Origin: Xanthomonas dyei
Lineage (GTDB): Bacteria > Pseudomonadota > Gammaproteobacteria > Xanthomonadales > Xanthomonadaceae
Length of the DNA: 64,000 bases
Direction: 5' to 3'
Assembly (NCBI RefSeq): GCF_002939865.1
Contig: NZ_MDEE01000014.1
Location: forward strand, 1-64,000
Shown: one piece after another, positions 37,574 through 48,608 of the stretch
Position numbering within the stretch: position 1 is the stretch's first letter
How the letters are laid out: each line of letters starts with the position of its first letter
Translations under genes and position numbers: made by a program
Notes under the pieces: model-generated
The model's database searches: none
Seen by the model: only the letters and a program-made list of their open reading frames with translations
Told to the model about the DNA's origin: nothing

Positions 37574-38950
37574 TCAGGGGGTCGCGTTGGCAGTCAGCCG
37601 CCGGCTGGTTTGCCGGAAACGCAGGCCCATCAGGATCGATGCCGTGGTCAGGCCCAGAATCAGGCCGATCCACATGCCGCGCGGCCCCCAGCCTAGCCCC
37701 AGGCCGAGCCCTGCGCCGATCGGCATGCCCACGCACCAGTACGAAAATATCGCCAGAAACATCGGCACGCGGGTGTCCTTGAGCCCGCGCAGCGCGCCGG
37801 CCGAGAGCACCTGGATGCCGTCGGGAAACTGGAACGTGGCGGCAAACAGCAGCAGCACCGACGCCAGCGCGGCCACCGTCGCATCATTGGTATACACGCC
37901 GACGATGGCGTCGTGGCCAAGCAGCAGCGTGCTGGCCGACAGCGCCTGCGTGCCCAGCACGATGGCGTAGCCGGCCCAGGCGGCACGCCGCACGGCCAGC
38001 GCATCGCCACGCCCCACCGCATGGCCGACGCGCACGGTGGTGGCCTCGGCCACACCCATCGGTACCATGAAACACAGTTGTCCCACATTGATGGCGATCT
38101 GGTGTGCGGCCGCTTCGGTCGAGCCCAGCCGGCCGATCAGCAGCGCAGTGACGATGAACAGGCCGCCTTCCATCAGCACGGTGATGCCGATCGGAAGGCC
38201 CGTGCGCAACAGGTCGCCGATGGCGCGCCAGCGCGGCCCTTCCAGATGGGTGAACAACTCCAGATGCGCAAAGCGCCGCGCGCGCCATAGATACAGCGCG
38301 AACACGCTGGCCTGTACCCACATGGTGATGGCCGAGGCGATGCCCAGGCCTTCGGCACCGTGCTCGGCAAACCCGAACTTGCCGTAGGTCAGCACATAGC
38401 CCAGCGGCGCCAGCACCAGCAAGCCGCCAAACCCCAGCAGCATGGTGGGCAGCGTCCAGTGCATGCCTTCGCTCAGATAGCGCATGCAGAAGTAGAACGT
38501 CAGCGCCGGCACGCCCCAGCGCACCGCATGCAGAAAGTCGGTGGCACCCGGCACGATGTCCGGCGCGATCCCGAAGGTGGGCAGCAGCGGCGGCACCACG
38601 CTCAGAAACGCGAACATCAATGCGCTCAGCCCCAGCGACAGCCACAACGCCTGGCGAAACAACGGGCCGATCTCACGCTCGCGCCCGGCGCCGCGCAATT
38701 GCGACACCGAAGCGGTCAAGGAAATCAGCGTCCCGATCGGCACCAGCATCGGCAGCCATAGCAGTGCGGTGCCGATGGTCACCGCCGCCAGCGTCGCAGT
38801 GCCGTGGTGGCCGGCGATGACGTTGTCGACAAATCCGATCAAGCCGGTGGAGACGTGACCGAGCACCAGCGGCAAGGCCAGCAGGCCGGTGGTACGCACT
38901 TCCGCGGCGAAGCCTGGCGTCGCAGACGCGGAGGCAGGAGAAACAGACAT
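37574..38950 (-). CDS. MATE family efflux transporter (NorM-like)
   Basis: 458 residues with 12 predicted helices in two MatE halves. The first opens VLGHVSTGLIGFVDNVIAGH with a conserved Asp and continues to LLWLPMLVPIGTLISLTASV. The second has TVLMEGGLFIVTALLIGRLG and MVPMGVAEATTVRVGHAVGR. These transporters export cationic drugs in exchange for sodium or protons. It lies upstream of sppA on the same strand, separated by about 95 bases that include the palindromic CGTACGAAACGTACG. Confidence 0.92.
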   Translation of the reverse strand: MSVSPASASATPGFAAEVRTTGLLALPLVLGHVSTGLIGFVDNVIAGHHGTATLAAVTIGTALLWLPMLVPIGTLISLTASVSQLRGAGREREIGPLFRQALWLSLGLSALMFAFLSVVPPLLPTFGIAPDIVPGATDFLHAVRWGVPALTFYFCMRYLSEGMHWTLPTMLLGFGGLLVLAPLGYVLTYGKFGFAEHGAEGLGIASAITMWVQASVFALYLWRARRFAHLELFTHLEGPRWRAIGDLLRTGLPIGITVLMEGGLFIVTALLIGRLGSTEAAAHQIAINVGQLCFMVPMGVAEATTVRVGHAVGRGDALAVRRAAWAGYAIVLGTQALSASTLLLGHDAIVGVYTNDATVAALASVLLLFAATFQFPDGIQVLSAGALRGLKDTRVPMFLAIFSYWCVGMPIGAGLGLGLGWGPRGMWIGLILGLTTASILMGLRFRQTSRRLTANATP

Positions 38951-39222
38951 GACACACCGATTGCTGCGCGGACTACGGCCGTGCCGGGAGGCGCTGGCAC
39001 CGGGTCGCGTGGGGCCGCTATCTTACGCGTACTTTCCGACTGCGGCCTGACGCGCGCTTGGTGGTTCCCGCCGCGCTCGCTGCTGCGTGCGCGGCAACAA
39101 ACAACAGCTGCCGATGTTTTCAAGCAGCCGCATGATGACGTTATACCGTGTGCCAGGCGCGTGCCTTCGGGGTATCGCATCGGGCACGCGGCCTCTCCAC
39201 CACCGCCAACTGGACCTGGCTC

Positions 39223-40386
39223 ATGTCCCTGCACCCGACCGCATTGCATCCATCGGACTGTGAAAACTGCTCCACCGCTCTGCAAGGCGCGTTTTGCCAC
39301 GCCTGCGGGCAAAGCGCGCATAGCCCGGTGCGCAGCGTCGCGCACGCGGTGGAAGAAGTCTTCGAGTCGCTCTGGCATCTGGATGGGCGGATCTTCCGCA
39401 CCTTGCGCGATCTGCTGGTGCCCGGCCGCGTGGCGCTGCGGTTTCTGACTGGGCAACGGGTGCGCTATGTCGCGCCGATGCGGCTGTTCCTGGTGGTCAG
39501 CCTGTTGACCTTTTTCATTGCACGCATCGCGGTGCATGCCTCTGACGAGGACTCCGATGTCGTGGCGCCCGGCACTACGCACAACGCCGTACCGAAGGAT
39601 TTTGCGCATGCGCGCACGCCAGCGCAGGTGGAAGCGGTGCGTACGCAGATCGTCGGCACGCTCACCCAGACCCGCAAGGTGGTGCCGGCCGGCATCGCGC
39701 GAGACGGCGTGGATGCCGGCATCGCCCGCGCCGAGAGCGAGGCGCGCAAGCGTCTGGCGCAACTGCACCAGGGCGCACGGCTGGAAAGCGCTGCGCCGGC
39801 GGTCGATGCCCCCGACAACAACACGTTCTTTTCGCTGGGAGGCAAACCCTGGGACCCGGTGAGCAACCCGCTGACGGTTGCGCCGTTGCCGCAGTTCGCC
39901 AACCGCTGGCTCAACGTGCAGCTGGACCACATCCGCGCCAACCTGCCGCGCCTGCGCAGCAATCCGCAACTGCTCTACAACGCGTTCTTCGCCGCGGTGC
40001 CATCCACCTTGCTGGTGCTGGTGCCGTTGTTTGCACTGCTGTTGCGCGTGTTCTACCTGCGCAGCGGGCGGGTGTATCTGGAACATCTGGTGGTGGCGCT
40101 CTACAGCCATGCGTTTCTTTGCCTGAACCTGCTGGCGATGCTGCTGCTGTCGCTGCTCAGAGAATCGGTGGCGCAGCTGGCTCCGCCGATCGCCTGGAGC
40201 ATCGGCCTGCTCCAGTTCGGGCTGGCAGCGTGGATGCCGCTGTATCTGCTGGGGATGCAGCGCCACGTGTACGGCCAATCGTGGTCGGTCACGGTGCTGA
40301 AATACCTCGGCCTGGGCAGCATCTATTTCGTCGTGGTCACGTTTGCTGCCGCGTTCTTGATGGTGGCGAGTCTGGCGCGTCTTTGA
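39223..40386 (+). CDS. DUF3667 membrane protein with an N-terminal zinc ribbon
   Basis: 387 residues from ATG 39223. A zinc-ribbon-like start (CENCSTALQGAFCHACGQ) is followed by a DUF3667 block (EEVFESLWHLDGRIFRTLRD, LVPGRVALRFLTGQRVRYVA). Membrane helices are at about 88-103 and four more after residue 245. A charged soluble insert lies between (residues 110-240). The role is unknown. It is divergent from the MATE gene with a gap of about 270 bases. Confidence 0.85.
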   Translation: MSLHPTALHPSDCENCSTALQGAFCHACGQSAHSPVRSVAHAVEEVFESLWHLDGRIFRTLRDLLVPGRVALRFLTGQRVRYVAPMRLFLVVSLLTFFIARIAVHASDEDSDVVAPGTTHNAVPKDFAHARTPAQVEAVRTQIVGTLTQTRKVVPAGIARDGVDAGIARAESEARKRLAQLHQGARLESAAPAVDAPDNNTFFSLGGKPWDPVSNPLTVAPLPQFANRWLNVQLDHIRANLPRLRSNPQLLYNAFFAAVPSTLLVLVPLFALLLRVFYLRSGRVYLEHLVVALYSHAFLCLNLLAMLLLSLLRESVAQLAPPIAWSIGLLQFGLAAWMPLYLLGMQRHVYGQSWSVTVLKYLGLGSIYFVVVTFAAAFLMVASLARL

Positions 40387-40529
40387 CGCTGCACCCTGCC
40401 ACTGCGGTCGTACGTGCTTGGCAGTGCTATGCAATCCCACATGCGCGACGGATTACAGCGTCGTTGGCGCGACTCAGGTCGGTGGCTACCTGCCAGGCCG
40501 ACGCGCGGCAGTGAACCGCGCATCGGCGA

Positions 40530-41120
40530 TCAGCGCGCCAGCTGCCGCTTCAACCAGGCGCTGCGGGTGGCAGGCGCTTCGGCCAGCAAGGCGTCGCGTA
40601 ACCCATCGCGGTCCTGCGGCGGGGTGCGTTGGGCGAGGACCGCCAGCTGTTCCAGCTGGCCGGCATCCAGGCTGCGTAGCAACGCCAGCAAGCGCTCGCG
40701 CTGGTCGACCGGCACATAGCCGATCAACGGCTGCAGCTGCGGATAGAACGCGCCCACCTGCGACCCCAGACGCCAGCCATCGCGATGCAGGCGATCCATC
40801 GCGCTGAACTGGGTGCGCAAGGCGCGCTGCTGGTCCTCGGGCAGGCTGTGCAGCCGTTCGCGCGCCTGCCGCAACACCACACGGTCGGTGGCGGTCAGGT
40901 CTTTCCACGCGGCATAGCGCGCACGCAGGTCGGCCTGCTGTGCCGGCGTCAGTGCCGCCCAGCGCGCGCGTTGCTGCGCGGCACTGGGCGCTGCCGCCGG
41001 GGCGGGGGCGCTGGCAGGTTCGGTGTGCCCGCTTTCGTCCAATGCCGCTGGCAGGGCCTGCGCGCTGGCGATGCCGGCACTGGCGAGCATCAGCAGGCCG
41101 AACCACTTAGTTGTCGTCAT
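40530..41120 (-). CDS. Exported DUF3106 protein
   Basis: 196 residues from ATG 41120 with a signal peptide (MTTTKWFGLLMLASAGIASA). The mature part has the DUF3106 pattern: RARWAALTPAQQADLRARYA, AWKDLTATDRVVLRQARERL and LPEDQQRALRTQFSAMDRLH. It is helical and probably periplasmic. The ATG lies 14 bases inside the upstream gene, so the two are coupled. Function is not known. Confidence 0.82.
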   Translation of the reverse strand: MTTTKWFGLLMLASAGIASAQALPAALDESGHTEPASAPAPAAAPSAAQQRARWAALTPAQQADLRARYAAWKDLTATDRVVLRQARERLHSLPEDQQRALRTQFSAMDRLHRDGWRLGSQVGAFYPQLQPLIGYVPVDQRERLLALLRSLDAGQLEQLAVLAQRTPPQDRDGLRDALLAEAPATRSAWLKRQLAR

Positions 41121-42138
41121 CGACCGTCTCCAGAGGGGCGGAGGGCTGCTCGGCCGCGGTGGCATGCGCGCCGGATTCGTCCGCCGGCACCGGGTGGCCG
41201 GCGGCGTACCAGGCGTAAAAGTCGGCCACACGTGCCAACTCAAGATCCGGGTCGGCCAGCATCGTCTGGTCGCGCGGATCCATGCCCGGGGCGGCAGGAG
41301 CTTTCTGCAGGTCGGATGCCGGCAGTTCTTCCACCAGCACTGGCGCGGCGTCGGTGACATGCAGCACGCCGGCCGGCGCCTGCGAGACCGGCTCGGACGG
41401 CAAGCTGGGCCGTCGGTGGGTCCACCACCAGCCCAGCACCGTCAGCAGCAGCGCCAGCGCGAGTCCCCCCAGGGCAATACCGGCATGGCGCCGATCCAGC
41501 TGTGGCCAGTGCCACTGCCGCTTGGGGCGGGCCCGTGCCGGGGTGGCGCGGCGTGGCGCGGGCGGCGCCTCTGCCGGGATGGCGGGTTGCAGCGCAACGC
41601 CGGCCAGCGAGGCGTCGCGTAACTGGCTCAGCCGGGTCAGCTGAGACGGGGTGAGATCGCGCAGCTCCGTTTGCGCCGCCTCGGCCAGCACCCGCCACGC
41701 CTGTGCATCGGGATTGCCGGCCGAGTCGCGCGGACAGGCACGCGCCAGCGACTGCCGATAGTCCGCCACCGCGATGCCCTGTACGTCGCTGGCGGCCTCC
41801 TCTTCCAGCCCGGCCACGATCCGTAGCAGCAGCGCCAGCCGGTCGGGGGTCTGCATCCGGCCCAGCGCGGTGAAGGGCGGCAGCCAGGTGCCAGGCATCG
41901 GCTCGCGACGCAGTGGCGGCGCGGTTGCCAGCAGGCTCCAGAAGCGCATCGGCCAGCCAGCCATCGGCCGCCCGGCGGCCTGGCTGCTGAAGGCGCGCAG
42001 CGCAGCCGCCAACGCCCGCTCGGCTGCCGCCACGTCGCCGCATTGCAGCTGCGCCAGTACCAGGCCCCGGCGTTCCACACCCCGCAGGAAGGCTGACAAC
42101 GCGGCGGGGGTGACGGGGGCGTCGGGGACTACGGTCAT
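41107..42138 (-). CDS. Single-pass membrane protein of unknown function
   Basis: 343 residues from ATG 42138. The first 205 residues are a helical cytoplasmic part, with no motif I recognise. A basic linker (PRRATPARARPKRQWHWPQL) leads into one membrane helix (HAGIALGGLALALLLTVLGW). About 95 periplasmic residues follow, rich in Pro, Ala and acid. In related genomes a gene of this kind sits between a sigma factor and a DUF3106 gene; no sigma factor is here. That suggests, weakly, an anti-sigma-like or envelope role. Confidence 0.75.
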   Translation of the reverse strand: MTVVPDAPVTPAALSAFLRGVERRGLVLAQLQCGDVAAAERALAAALRAFSSQAAGRPMAGWPMRFWSLLATAPPLRREPMPGTWLPPFTALGRMQTPDRLALLLRIVAGLEEEAASDVQGIAVADYRQSLARACPRDSAGNPDAQAWRVLAEAAQTELRDLTPSQLTRLSQLRDASLAGVALQPAIPAEAPPAPRRATPARARPKRQWHWPQLDRRHAGIALGGLALALLLTVLGWWWTHRRPSLPSEPVSQAPAGVLHVTDAAPVLVEELPASDLQKAPAAPGMDPRDQTMLADPDLELARVADFYAWYAAGHPVPADESGAHATAAEQPSAPLETVDDDN

Positions 42139-42597
42139 GTGAACTCCAGCATCGGCCGGCATGATACCGACGCAGGTCTGCCGCGCCGACCGCTTGACAG
42201 ATCGCACGACCCTCGATCCGGTCGCGAGCGCTACCCGCGTACGTTGTGCACAGCGGCAGACACACCGATACGCGACCGTCTGTCAACTGTTGTTTTTTCT
42301 TTGTTGCAATCGTGTTTCACGCCTAAGCGATTGATATATATAAACTTTCCATGTGTGGCGAAAAAATGTCCAAGAGGTTGCCAAGGCAAGTGAATCCGCC
42401 GTCACCGCGTGGAGCACGAGACTAATTCACAGGCTTATCCACAGGCAGTGTGGATAAACCCGTTTCCTCAGGCCTCACATAGGTTTACGTCGTATTTATC
42501 ACTTGGGTCACAGAAAGACGCCACAAGTGATCACACCGCCTTCACGATCGAAATTGCGCAAGTCGGGGCCGCTGGACAGTGTCGGTAGACTGAGCGC
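42139..42597. other. priA upstream region, AT-rich with DnaA boxes
   Basis: About 460 bases without a gene. An AT-rich part at about 42280-42370 (GTTGTTTTTTCTTTGTTGCA, GATTGATATATATAAACTTT) is followed by two inverted DnaA boxes and then by TTTACGTCGTATTTATCACT before priA. No small frame looks real. Confidence 0.6.
42435..42457. promoter_or_regulatory. Inverted pair of perfect DnaA boxes
   Basis: TTATCCACA at 42435-42443 and its exact inverse TGTGGATAA at 42449-42457, five bases apart. TTATCCACA is the high-affinity consensus 9-mer for DnaA. The pair lies about 140 bases before the priA start. Chance occurrence of two perfect boxes as an inverted repeat is unlikely; binding has not been shown. 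Confidence 0.6.
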
Positions 42598-44820
<2,223 letters not shown>

Positions 44821-44881
44821 CGCAGGACGTATCGCATACGGAGTTGCAGCCAGACGCACGTTGCTAGGAGTGCCCCGATTT

Positions 44882-44948
44882 CGTAGGAGCGCACCTGGGC
44901 GCGAGGGCATTCCCGATAACGTGTATCGCGCCCAGGTGCGCTCCTACG
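44882..44948. repeat. GTAG-type REP hairpin (inverted repeat, 23-bp arms)
   Basis: Arms at 44882-44904 (CGTAGGAGCGCACCTGGGCG, then CGA) and 44926-44948 are exact inverse copies, 21 bases apart. GTAGGAGCG at the head of each arm resembles the GTAG REP repeats of Stenotrophomonas and Xanthomonas, mobilised by REP-associated transposases. It lies just after priA, where it may also end transcription. Confidence 0.85.
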
Positions 44949-45069
44949 GCAACGCGAGCTGCCAGGGCACGTCGTGTCCAAGGCCCACTTCACGTGCAGA
45001 CGCGTGCGAGGTCGAAGGCGCGTGCGATGCCCGCAATGAACAACGCTGGCCTGAGCGGTGGCTCGAAAC

Positions 45070-45720
45070 TCAGGTCAGCGCGGTCATGACGCCGCGCTGG
45101 TAGGCAGGCCGTGCGCGCAAACGCTGGTACCACGCGTGCAAATGCGGCAATGCCGGCCGTTCGATCGGCATTTCAAACCATGCATAAATAAAACTGCCCA
45201 GCGGAATATCGCCCATCGCAAAGCGCTCGCCAGACAGATACGGCTGCTGCGCCAACGCCGCATCGGCGCGTGCCAGCAGCTCGCCCGAGTGCGCCAGTGC
45301 TGAAGCGATACGTGCGGCGTCGCGCTCGGCCTCGGGTGTGCGCAGCACGCCCCAGAACAGGTCGCGAAAGACGCCGGCAAAGGTCGAGGTGGTCCAGTCC
45401 ATCCAGCGGTCGCCCAAGGCACGTTCGGCCGGCGATGACGGATACAACGCCGGCGCGTATTGCGCGGCGAGATACCGCACGATCGCATTGGATTCCCACA
45501 CCACCACCGCGCCATCCTGCAAGGTCGGTACCATGCCGTTCGGATTCAGCGCGCGATAGGCCGGCGTGTCATTGCCGCCGAAGGCACCGCCCACTTCGAT
45601 CGACGTATAGGCCACACCGGCTTCTTCGGCACACCACAGCACCTTGCGCACATTGCTGGAATTGCGACGCCCCCAGAGCGTGATCGTCGGCTGTGCGGGT
45701 GCGATCGCATCGTGCGTCAT
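45070..45720 (-). CDS. Glutathione S-transferase
   Basis: 216 residues from ATG 45720. The thioredoxin-like N-terminal domain has LWGRRNSSNVRKVLWCAEEA, with a Ser in the usual catalytic position, then NPNGMVPTLQDGAVVVWESN with the cis-Pro and ESN glutathione contacts. A helical C-terminal domain follows (DWTTSTFAGVFRDLFWGVLR). It belongs to the bacterial GST group that handles electrophilic or oxidised compounds. The substrate is unknown. It lies 2 bases after the NYN gene and is likely in the same transcript. Confidence 0.9.
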   Translation of the reverse strand: MTHDAIAPAQPTITLWGRRNSSNVRKVLWCAEEAGVAYTSIEVGGAFGGNDTPAYRALNPNGMVPTLQDGAVVVWESNAIVRYLAAQYAPALYPSSPAERALGDRWMDWTTSTFAGVFRDLFWGVLRTPEAERDAARIASALAHSGELLARADAALAQQPYLSGERFAMGDIPLGSFIYAWFEMPIERPALPHLHAWYQRLRARPAYQRGVMTALT

Positions 45721-45722
45721 CG

Positions 45723-46550
45723 TTATTTTCCTGTGGCAGATTTGGCTGTTGCGCGCGCTGCACGCTTGGGGCTGGCTTGCGGTTCCGGTGCAACCGCAGG
45801 CGCCGCGGTTTTCGCACGGTTGCCGCTGCCCTTGGGCGTATCGCGTACCCACAAGGCCTGCTCGTCCAGCTTGAGCTCGAACAGGCCGATCGCGCGCACC
45901 AGATCGCTGAGTTTGCGATAGCCGTAATTGCGTGGATCGAACGAAGCCTGGTTAGCCACCTGCTTGCCCACCGCGCTCAACAACGCCCAACCATCGTCCT
46001 CGCATGCGCTGACGATGGCGTTGCGCAGCATCTGTACCAGGCGCGTATCGCTGCGCAGCGCGGTGGCATCCTTGCGCCCTGCAGCGGTATCGCGGGCCGC
46101 GGCGGCCTGCTCGCCCAGTGCTTCCACGTAGGTGAATTTGGAGCAGGCATTGACGAACGGCGCCGGGGTTTTCTTCTCGCCAAAGCCATAGACCTTCATG
46201 CCATCGGTGAGCAGGCGCATCACCAGCGGGGTGAAATCCGCATCGCTGGAGACGATCGCAAACCCATCCAGATTGCGCGCGTACAGCAGGTCCATCGCAT
46301 CGATCACCATCGCCATATCCGAGGCGTTCTTGCCGGAGCTATAGGCAAACTGCTGAATCGGCCGAATCGCATAATCGTGCAAGGCCGCTTCCCAGCCTTT
46401 CAGGTGCGGGCTCTTCCAGTTGCCGTAGGCGCGGCGCACGTTGGCCACGCCATAGCGCGCCACTTCCGCCAGCACCACATCGATCTTGCCGGCCGGTGCA
46501 TTGTCGGCATCGATCAGCAAGGCGATCCGTTTGTCTGGATTGTCGGTCAT
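45723..46550 (-). CDS. NYN-domain protein with a C-terminal OST-HTH/LOTUS domain
   Basis: 275 residues. The N-terminal NYN (PIN-like) nuclease domain has the acidic set in ALLIDADNAPAGK, NASDMAMVIDAMDLLY and FAIVSSDADFTPLVMRLLTD, so it should be an active metal-dependent RNase. An OST-HTH/LOTUS-like domain covers about 165-235 (VQMLRNAIVSACEDDGWALL, NYGYRKLSDLVRAIGLFEL), and a basic Ala-rich tail ends the protein. Its ATG overlaps the stop of the Coa1-like gene (ATGA). The RNA target is unknown. Confidence 0.9.
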   Translation of the reverse strand: MTDNPDKRIALLIDADNAPAGKIDVVLAEVARYGVANVRRAYGNWKSPHLKGWEAALHDYAIRPIQQFAYSSGKNASDMAMVIDAMDLLYARNLDGFAIVSSDADFTPLVMRLLTDGMKVYGFGEKKTPAPFVNACSKFTYVEALGEQAAAARDTAAGRKDATALRSDTRLVQMLRNAIVSACEDDGWALLSAVGKQVANQASFDPRNYGYRKLSDLVRAIGLFELKLDEQALWVRDTPKGSGNRAKTAAPAVAPEPQASPKRAARATAKSATGK

Positions 46551-47146
46551 GCGCGTTCCTCCAAAGACGTGCCCGCGTCGGTTTGCATCTCCGATTCGGC
46601 TTCTATTTCCGATTCGGTTTCTATCTCTGATTCGGTTTCGGTTTCGGTTTCGGTTTCGGTTTCGGTTTCGAGCTCGTTATCGTCAGCGGCCGGCAGCGCG
46701 AAGTGCCTGCCATCGCGCATGATGAGTTCTCCGTCGGTCAGAATCTCCTGCTCGGAGTCGGCACTGACCCAGGTGGCCTGCACGCGGCCGGCGCCGCGAT
46801 CGCCTTCCACATTGAACACAAACTCCTCGCTTCCCTGCGCCAGACTCGTGCGGTACAGATCGACCCGCATCGTGTGGATCTGGCCGATATGTTCCTGCAC
46901 CACGGCGTCGGCTTGCAGTGCAGTACGCGCCTGATCGGTAAACAGCGACCAGCCGATGCCGAGCAGCCACACGCTCGCTGCCAGGACCACGATCCCGAAC
47001 AGCGTTGCGCAAGCCAGCATGCCGATCAGCCCGATCGCCACGCTGCTGAGCTTTTTTCTGGCCGCAGGCGCGGGCGGGGCAGCCGACGTTGCAGTAGGCA
47101 TGGCGGCTGGCGACAGCGGCGGCAAGGGCGGTGGCAATGAGGACAT
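46547..47146 (-). CDS. Coa1-like membrane protein with an acidic repeat tail
   Basis: 199 residues. A Pro/Ala-rich start, one membrane helix at about 35-65 (SVAIGLIGMLACATLFGIVV), then a Coa1-like domain (VQEHIGQIHTMRVDLYRTSL, EFVFNVEGDRGAGRVQATWV). The C-terminus is a Glu/Thr repeat (ETETETETETE) coded by a hexamer array, then degenerate copies. Coa1-type proteins help assemble cytochrome oxidase in mitochondria; in bacteria the role is not known. It is divergent from ndh, with its start about 120 bases away. Confidence 0.75.
   Translation of the reverse strand: MSSLPPPLPPLSPAAMPTATSAAPPAPAARKKLSSVAIGLIGMLACATLFGIVVLAASVWLLGIGWSLFTDQARTALQADAVVQEHIGQIHTMRVDLYRTSLAQGSEEFVFNVEGDRGAGRVQATWVSADSEQEILTDGELIMRDGRHFALPAADDNELETETETETETETESEIETESEIEAESEMQTDAGTSLEERA
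46631..46670. repeat. Hexanucleotide repeat (TTCGGT)6.7 inside the Coa1-like gene
   Basis: Six full TTCGGT units and a partial one, all exact, encode the Glu-Thr repeat. Because the unit is six bases, slippage changes protein length without shifting the frame. Confidence 0.95.
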
Positions 47147-47263
47147 GCAATGGCCGTCAAAAGTGGATGCGACATGATGCCGCAGCTACGCGGCGCCAAC
47201 GCGTCATGTTCATTGGGAATTTGGCATCCTGTCGTGCCCGCGTTGCCTTCCATCGGACCTACG

Positions 47264-48556
47264 ATGACCTCATCTCCCTCCTCCGCCCCCTTGCATCTGG
47301 TTGTGGTCGGCGGCGGTTTCGCCGGCTTGTGGGCGACCCGCGCGCTCGATGACCCCGGCATCCGCATCACCTTGATCGACCGGCAAAACCACCATCTGTT
47401 CCAACCGTTGCTGTACCAGGTCGCCACCGCCGGGCTGTCGGCACCGGATATTGCCGCACCGCTGCGCCACATCCTGCGCGAGCAGCGCAATGTCGAAGTG
47501 TTACTTGGCGATGTGGCCGAAATCGCGCCAACCCGTCGCGAAGTGGTACTGACCGATGGCAAGACGCTCGGCTACGACATGCTGCTGCTGGCCACCGGCG
47601 CCACCCATGCCTACTTCGGCAACGACCAGTGGGCCGAACATGCGCCCGGCTTGAAGACTCTCTACGACGCGCTGGTGCTGCGCCGCAAGCTTCTGCTGGC
47701 CTTCGAACGCGCCGAGGCCGAATCCGACCCAGCCGCGCGTGCGGCCTGGCTGAGCTTTGCGGTAGTCGGCGGCGGCCCCACCGGTGTCGAGCTGGCCGGC
47801 ACCCTGGCCGAGATCGCCCGCCACACGCTCAAGAACGAATTCCGCCATATCGACCCGCGCCAGGCGCGCGTGCGCCTGGTCGAAGCCGGTCCGCGCGTGT
47901 TGCCGTCGTTCCCCGACGATCTCACCGACAAGGCGCGCAAGCAGCTGGAGCGGCTGGGCGTGGAAGTGCACACCGGCACACCGGTGACGCATATCGATGC
48001 GCTGGGCTACCAGCTGGGCGACACCTTCGTGCCCGCGCGCACCGTGGTATGGGCCGCCGGCGTGGCCGCCTCGCCGCTGGCGCGCACGCTGGGCGTGCCG
48101 CTGGATCGCGCCGGCCGCGTGCTGGTGGCGCCGGACCTGAGCGTGCCCGGCCACCCGGAGATCTTCGTCGGCGGCGATCTGGCGTCGGTGCAGCAGGACG
48201 GTCGCCCGGTGCCGGGCGTGGCGCCTGCGGCCAAGCAGATGGGCAAGCACATCGCCAAGGCGATCCGTGCGCGTCAGCGCGGTCAGACGGCAGCCGCGTT
48301 CCGGTATCAGGACTTCGGCAACCTGGCCACCATCGGCCGCATGGCCGCCATCGTGCACGTGGGCAAGCTCAAGCTGTCCGGCATCGTGGCGTGGTGGTTC
48401 TGGCTGGCCGCGCACGTCTACTTCCTGATCGGCTTCCGCAACCGCTTCGTGGTGTTGGTGAACTGGGCGATGGCGTACTGGAGCTATCAACGCGCCGCAC
48501 GCATCATCTTCGGTGGCGCAACCGACGACCCGCCGCCCAACACCAAGGACGGATGA
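47264..48556 (+). CDS. ndh: Type II NADH dehydrogenase
   Basis: 430 residues from ATG 47264 (MTSSPSSAPLHLVVVGGGFA); a longer frame from 47150 lacks support. The FAD-binding GGGFAGLWATRAL is at the N-terminus, FQPLLYQVATAGLSAPDIAA is the NDH-2 quinone-side signature, AVVGGGPTGVELAGTLAEIA binds NADH, and IFVGGDLASVQQDG completes the FAD site. The C-terminal helices (IVAWWFWLAAHVYFLIGFRN) attach it to the inner membrane. It passes electrons from NADH to quinone without pumping protons. Confidence 0.95.
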   Translation: MTSSPSSAPLHLVVVGGGFAGLWATRALDDPGIRITLIDRQNHHLFQPLLYQVATAGLSAPDIAAPLRHILREQRNVEVLLGDVAEIAPTRREVVLTDGKTLGYDMLLLATGATHAYFGNDQWAEHAPGLKTLYDALVLRRKLLLAFERAEAESDPAARAAWLSFAVVGGGPTGVELAGTLAEIARHTLKNEFRHIDPRQARVRLVEAGPRVLPSFPDDLTDKARKQLERLGVEVHTGTPVTHIDALGYQLGDTFVPARTVVWAAGVAASPLARTLGVPLDRAGRVLVAPDLSVPGHPEIFVGGDLASVQQDGRPVPGVAPAAKQMGKHIAKAIRARQRGQTAAAFRYQDFGNLATIGRMAAIVHVGKLKLSGIVAWWFWLAAHVYFLIGFRNRFVVLVNWAMAYWSYQRAARIIFGGATDDPPPNTKDG

Positions 48557-48608
48557 CAGCGCCACCGACCGTGCGCGATGCTGTGCGGCCTGATTCGGCG
48601 GTCTACGC

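Noticed and set aside
38839..40440. 533-codon minus-strand frame over the DUF3667 gene
   Set aside because: Lies across two confirmed genes; low-complexity translation.
42139..42597. Replication origin
   Set aside because: There are only two DnaA boxes, and no dnaA, dnaN or rpmH nearby; a DnaA-binding regulatory site is a better reading.
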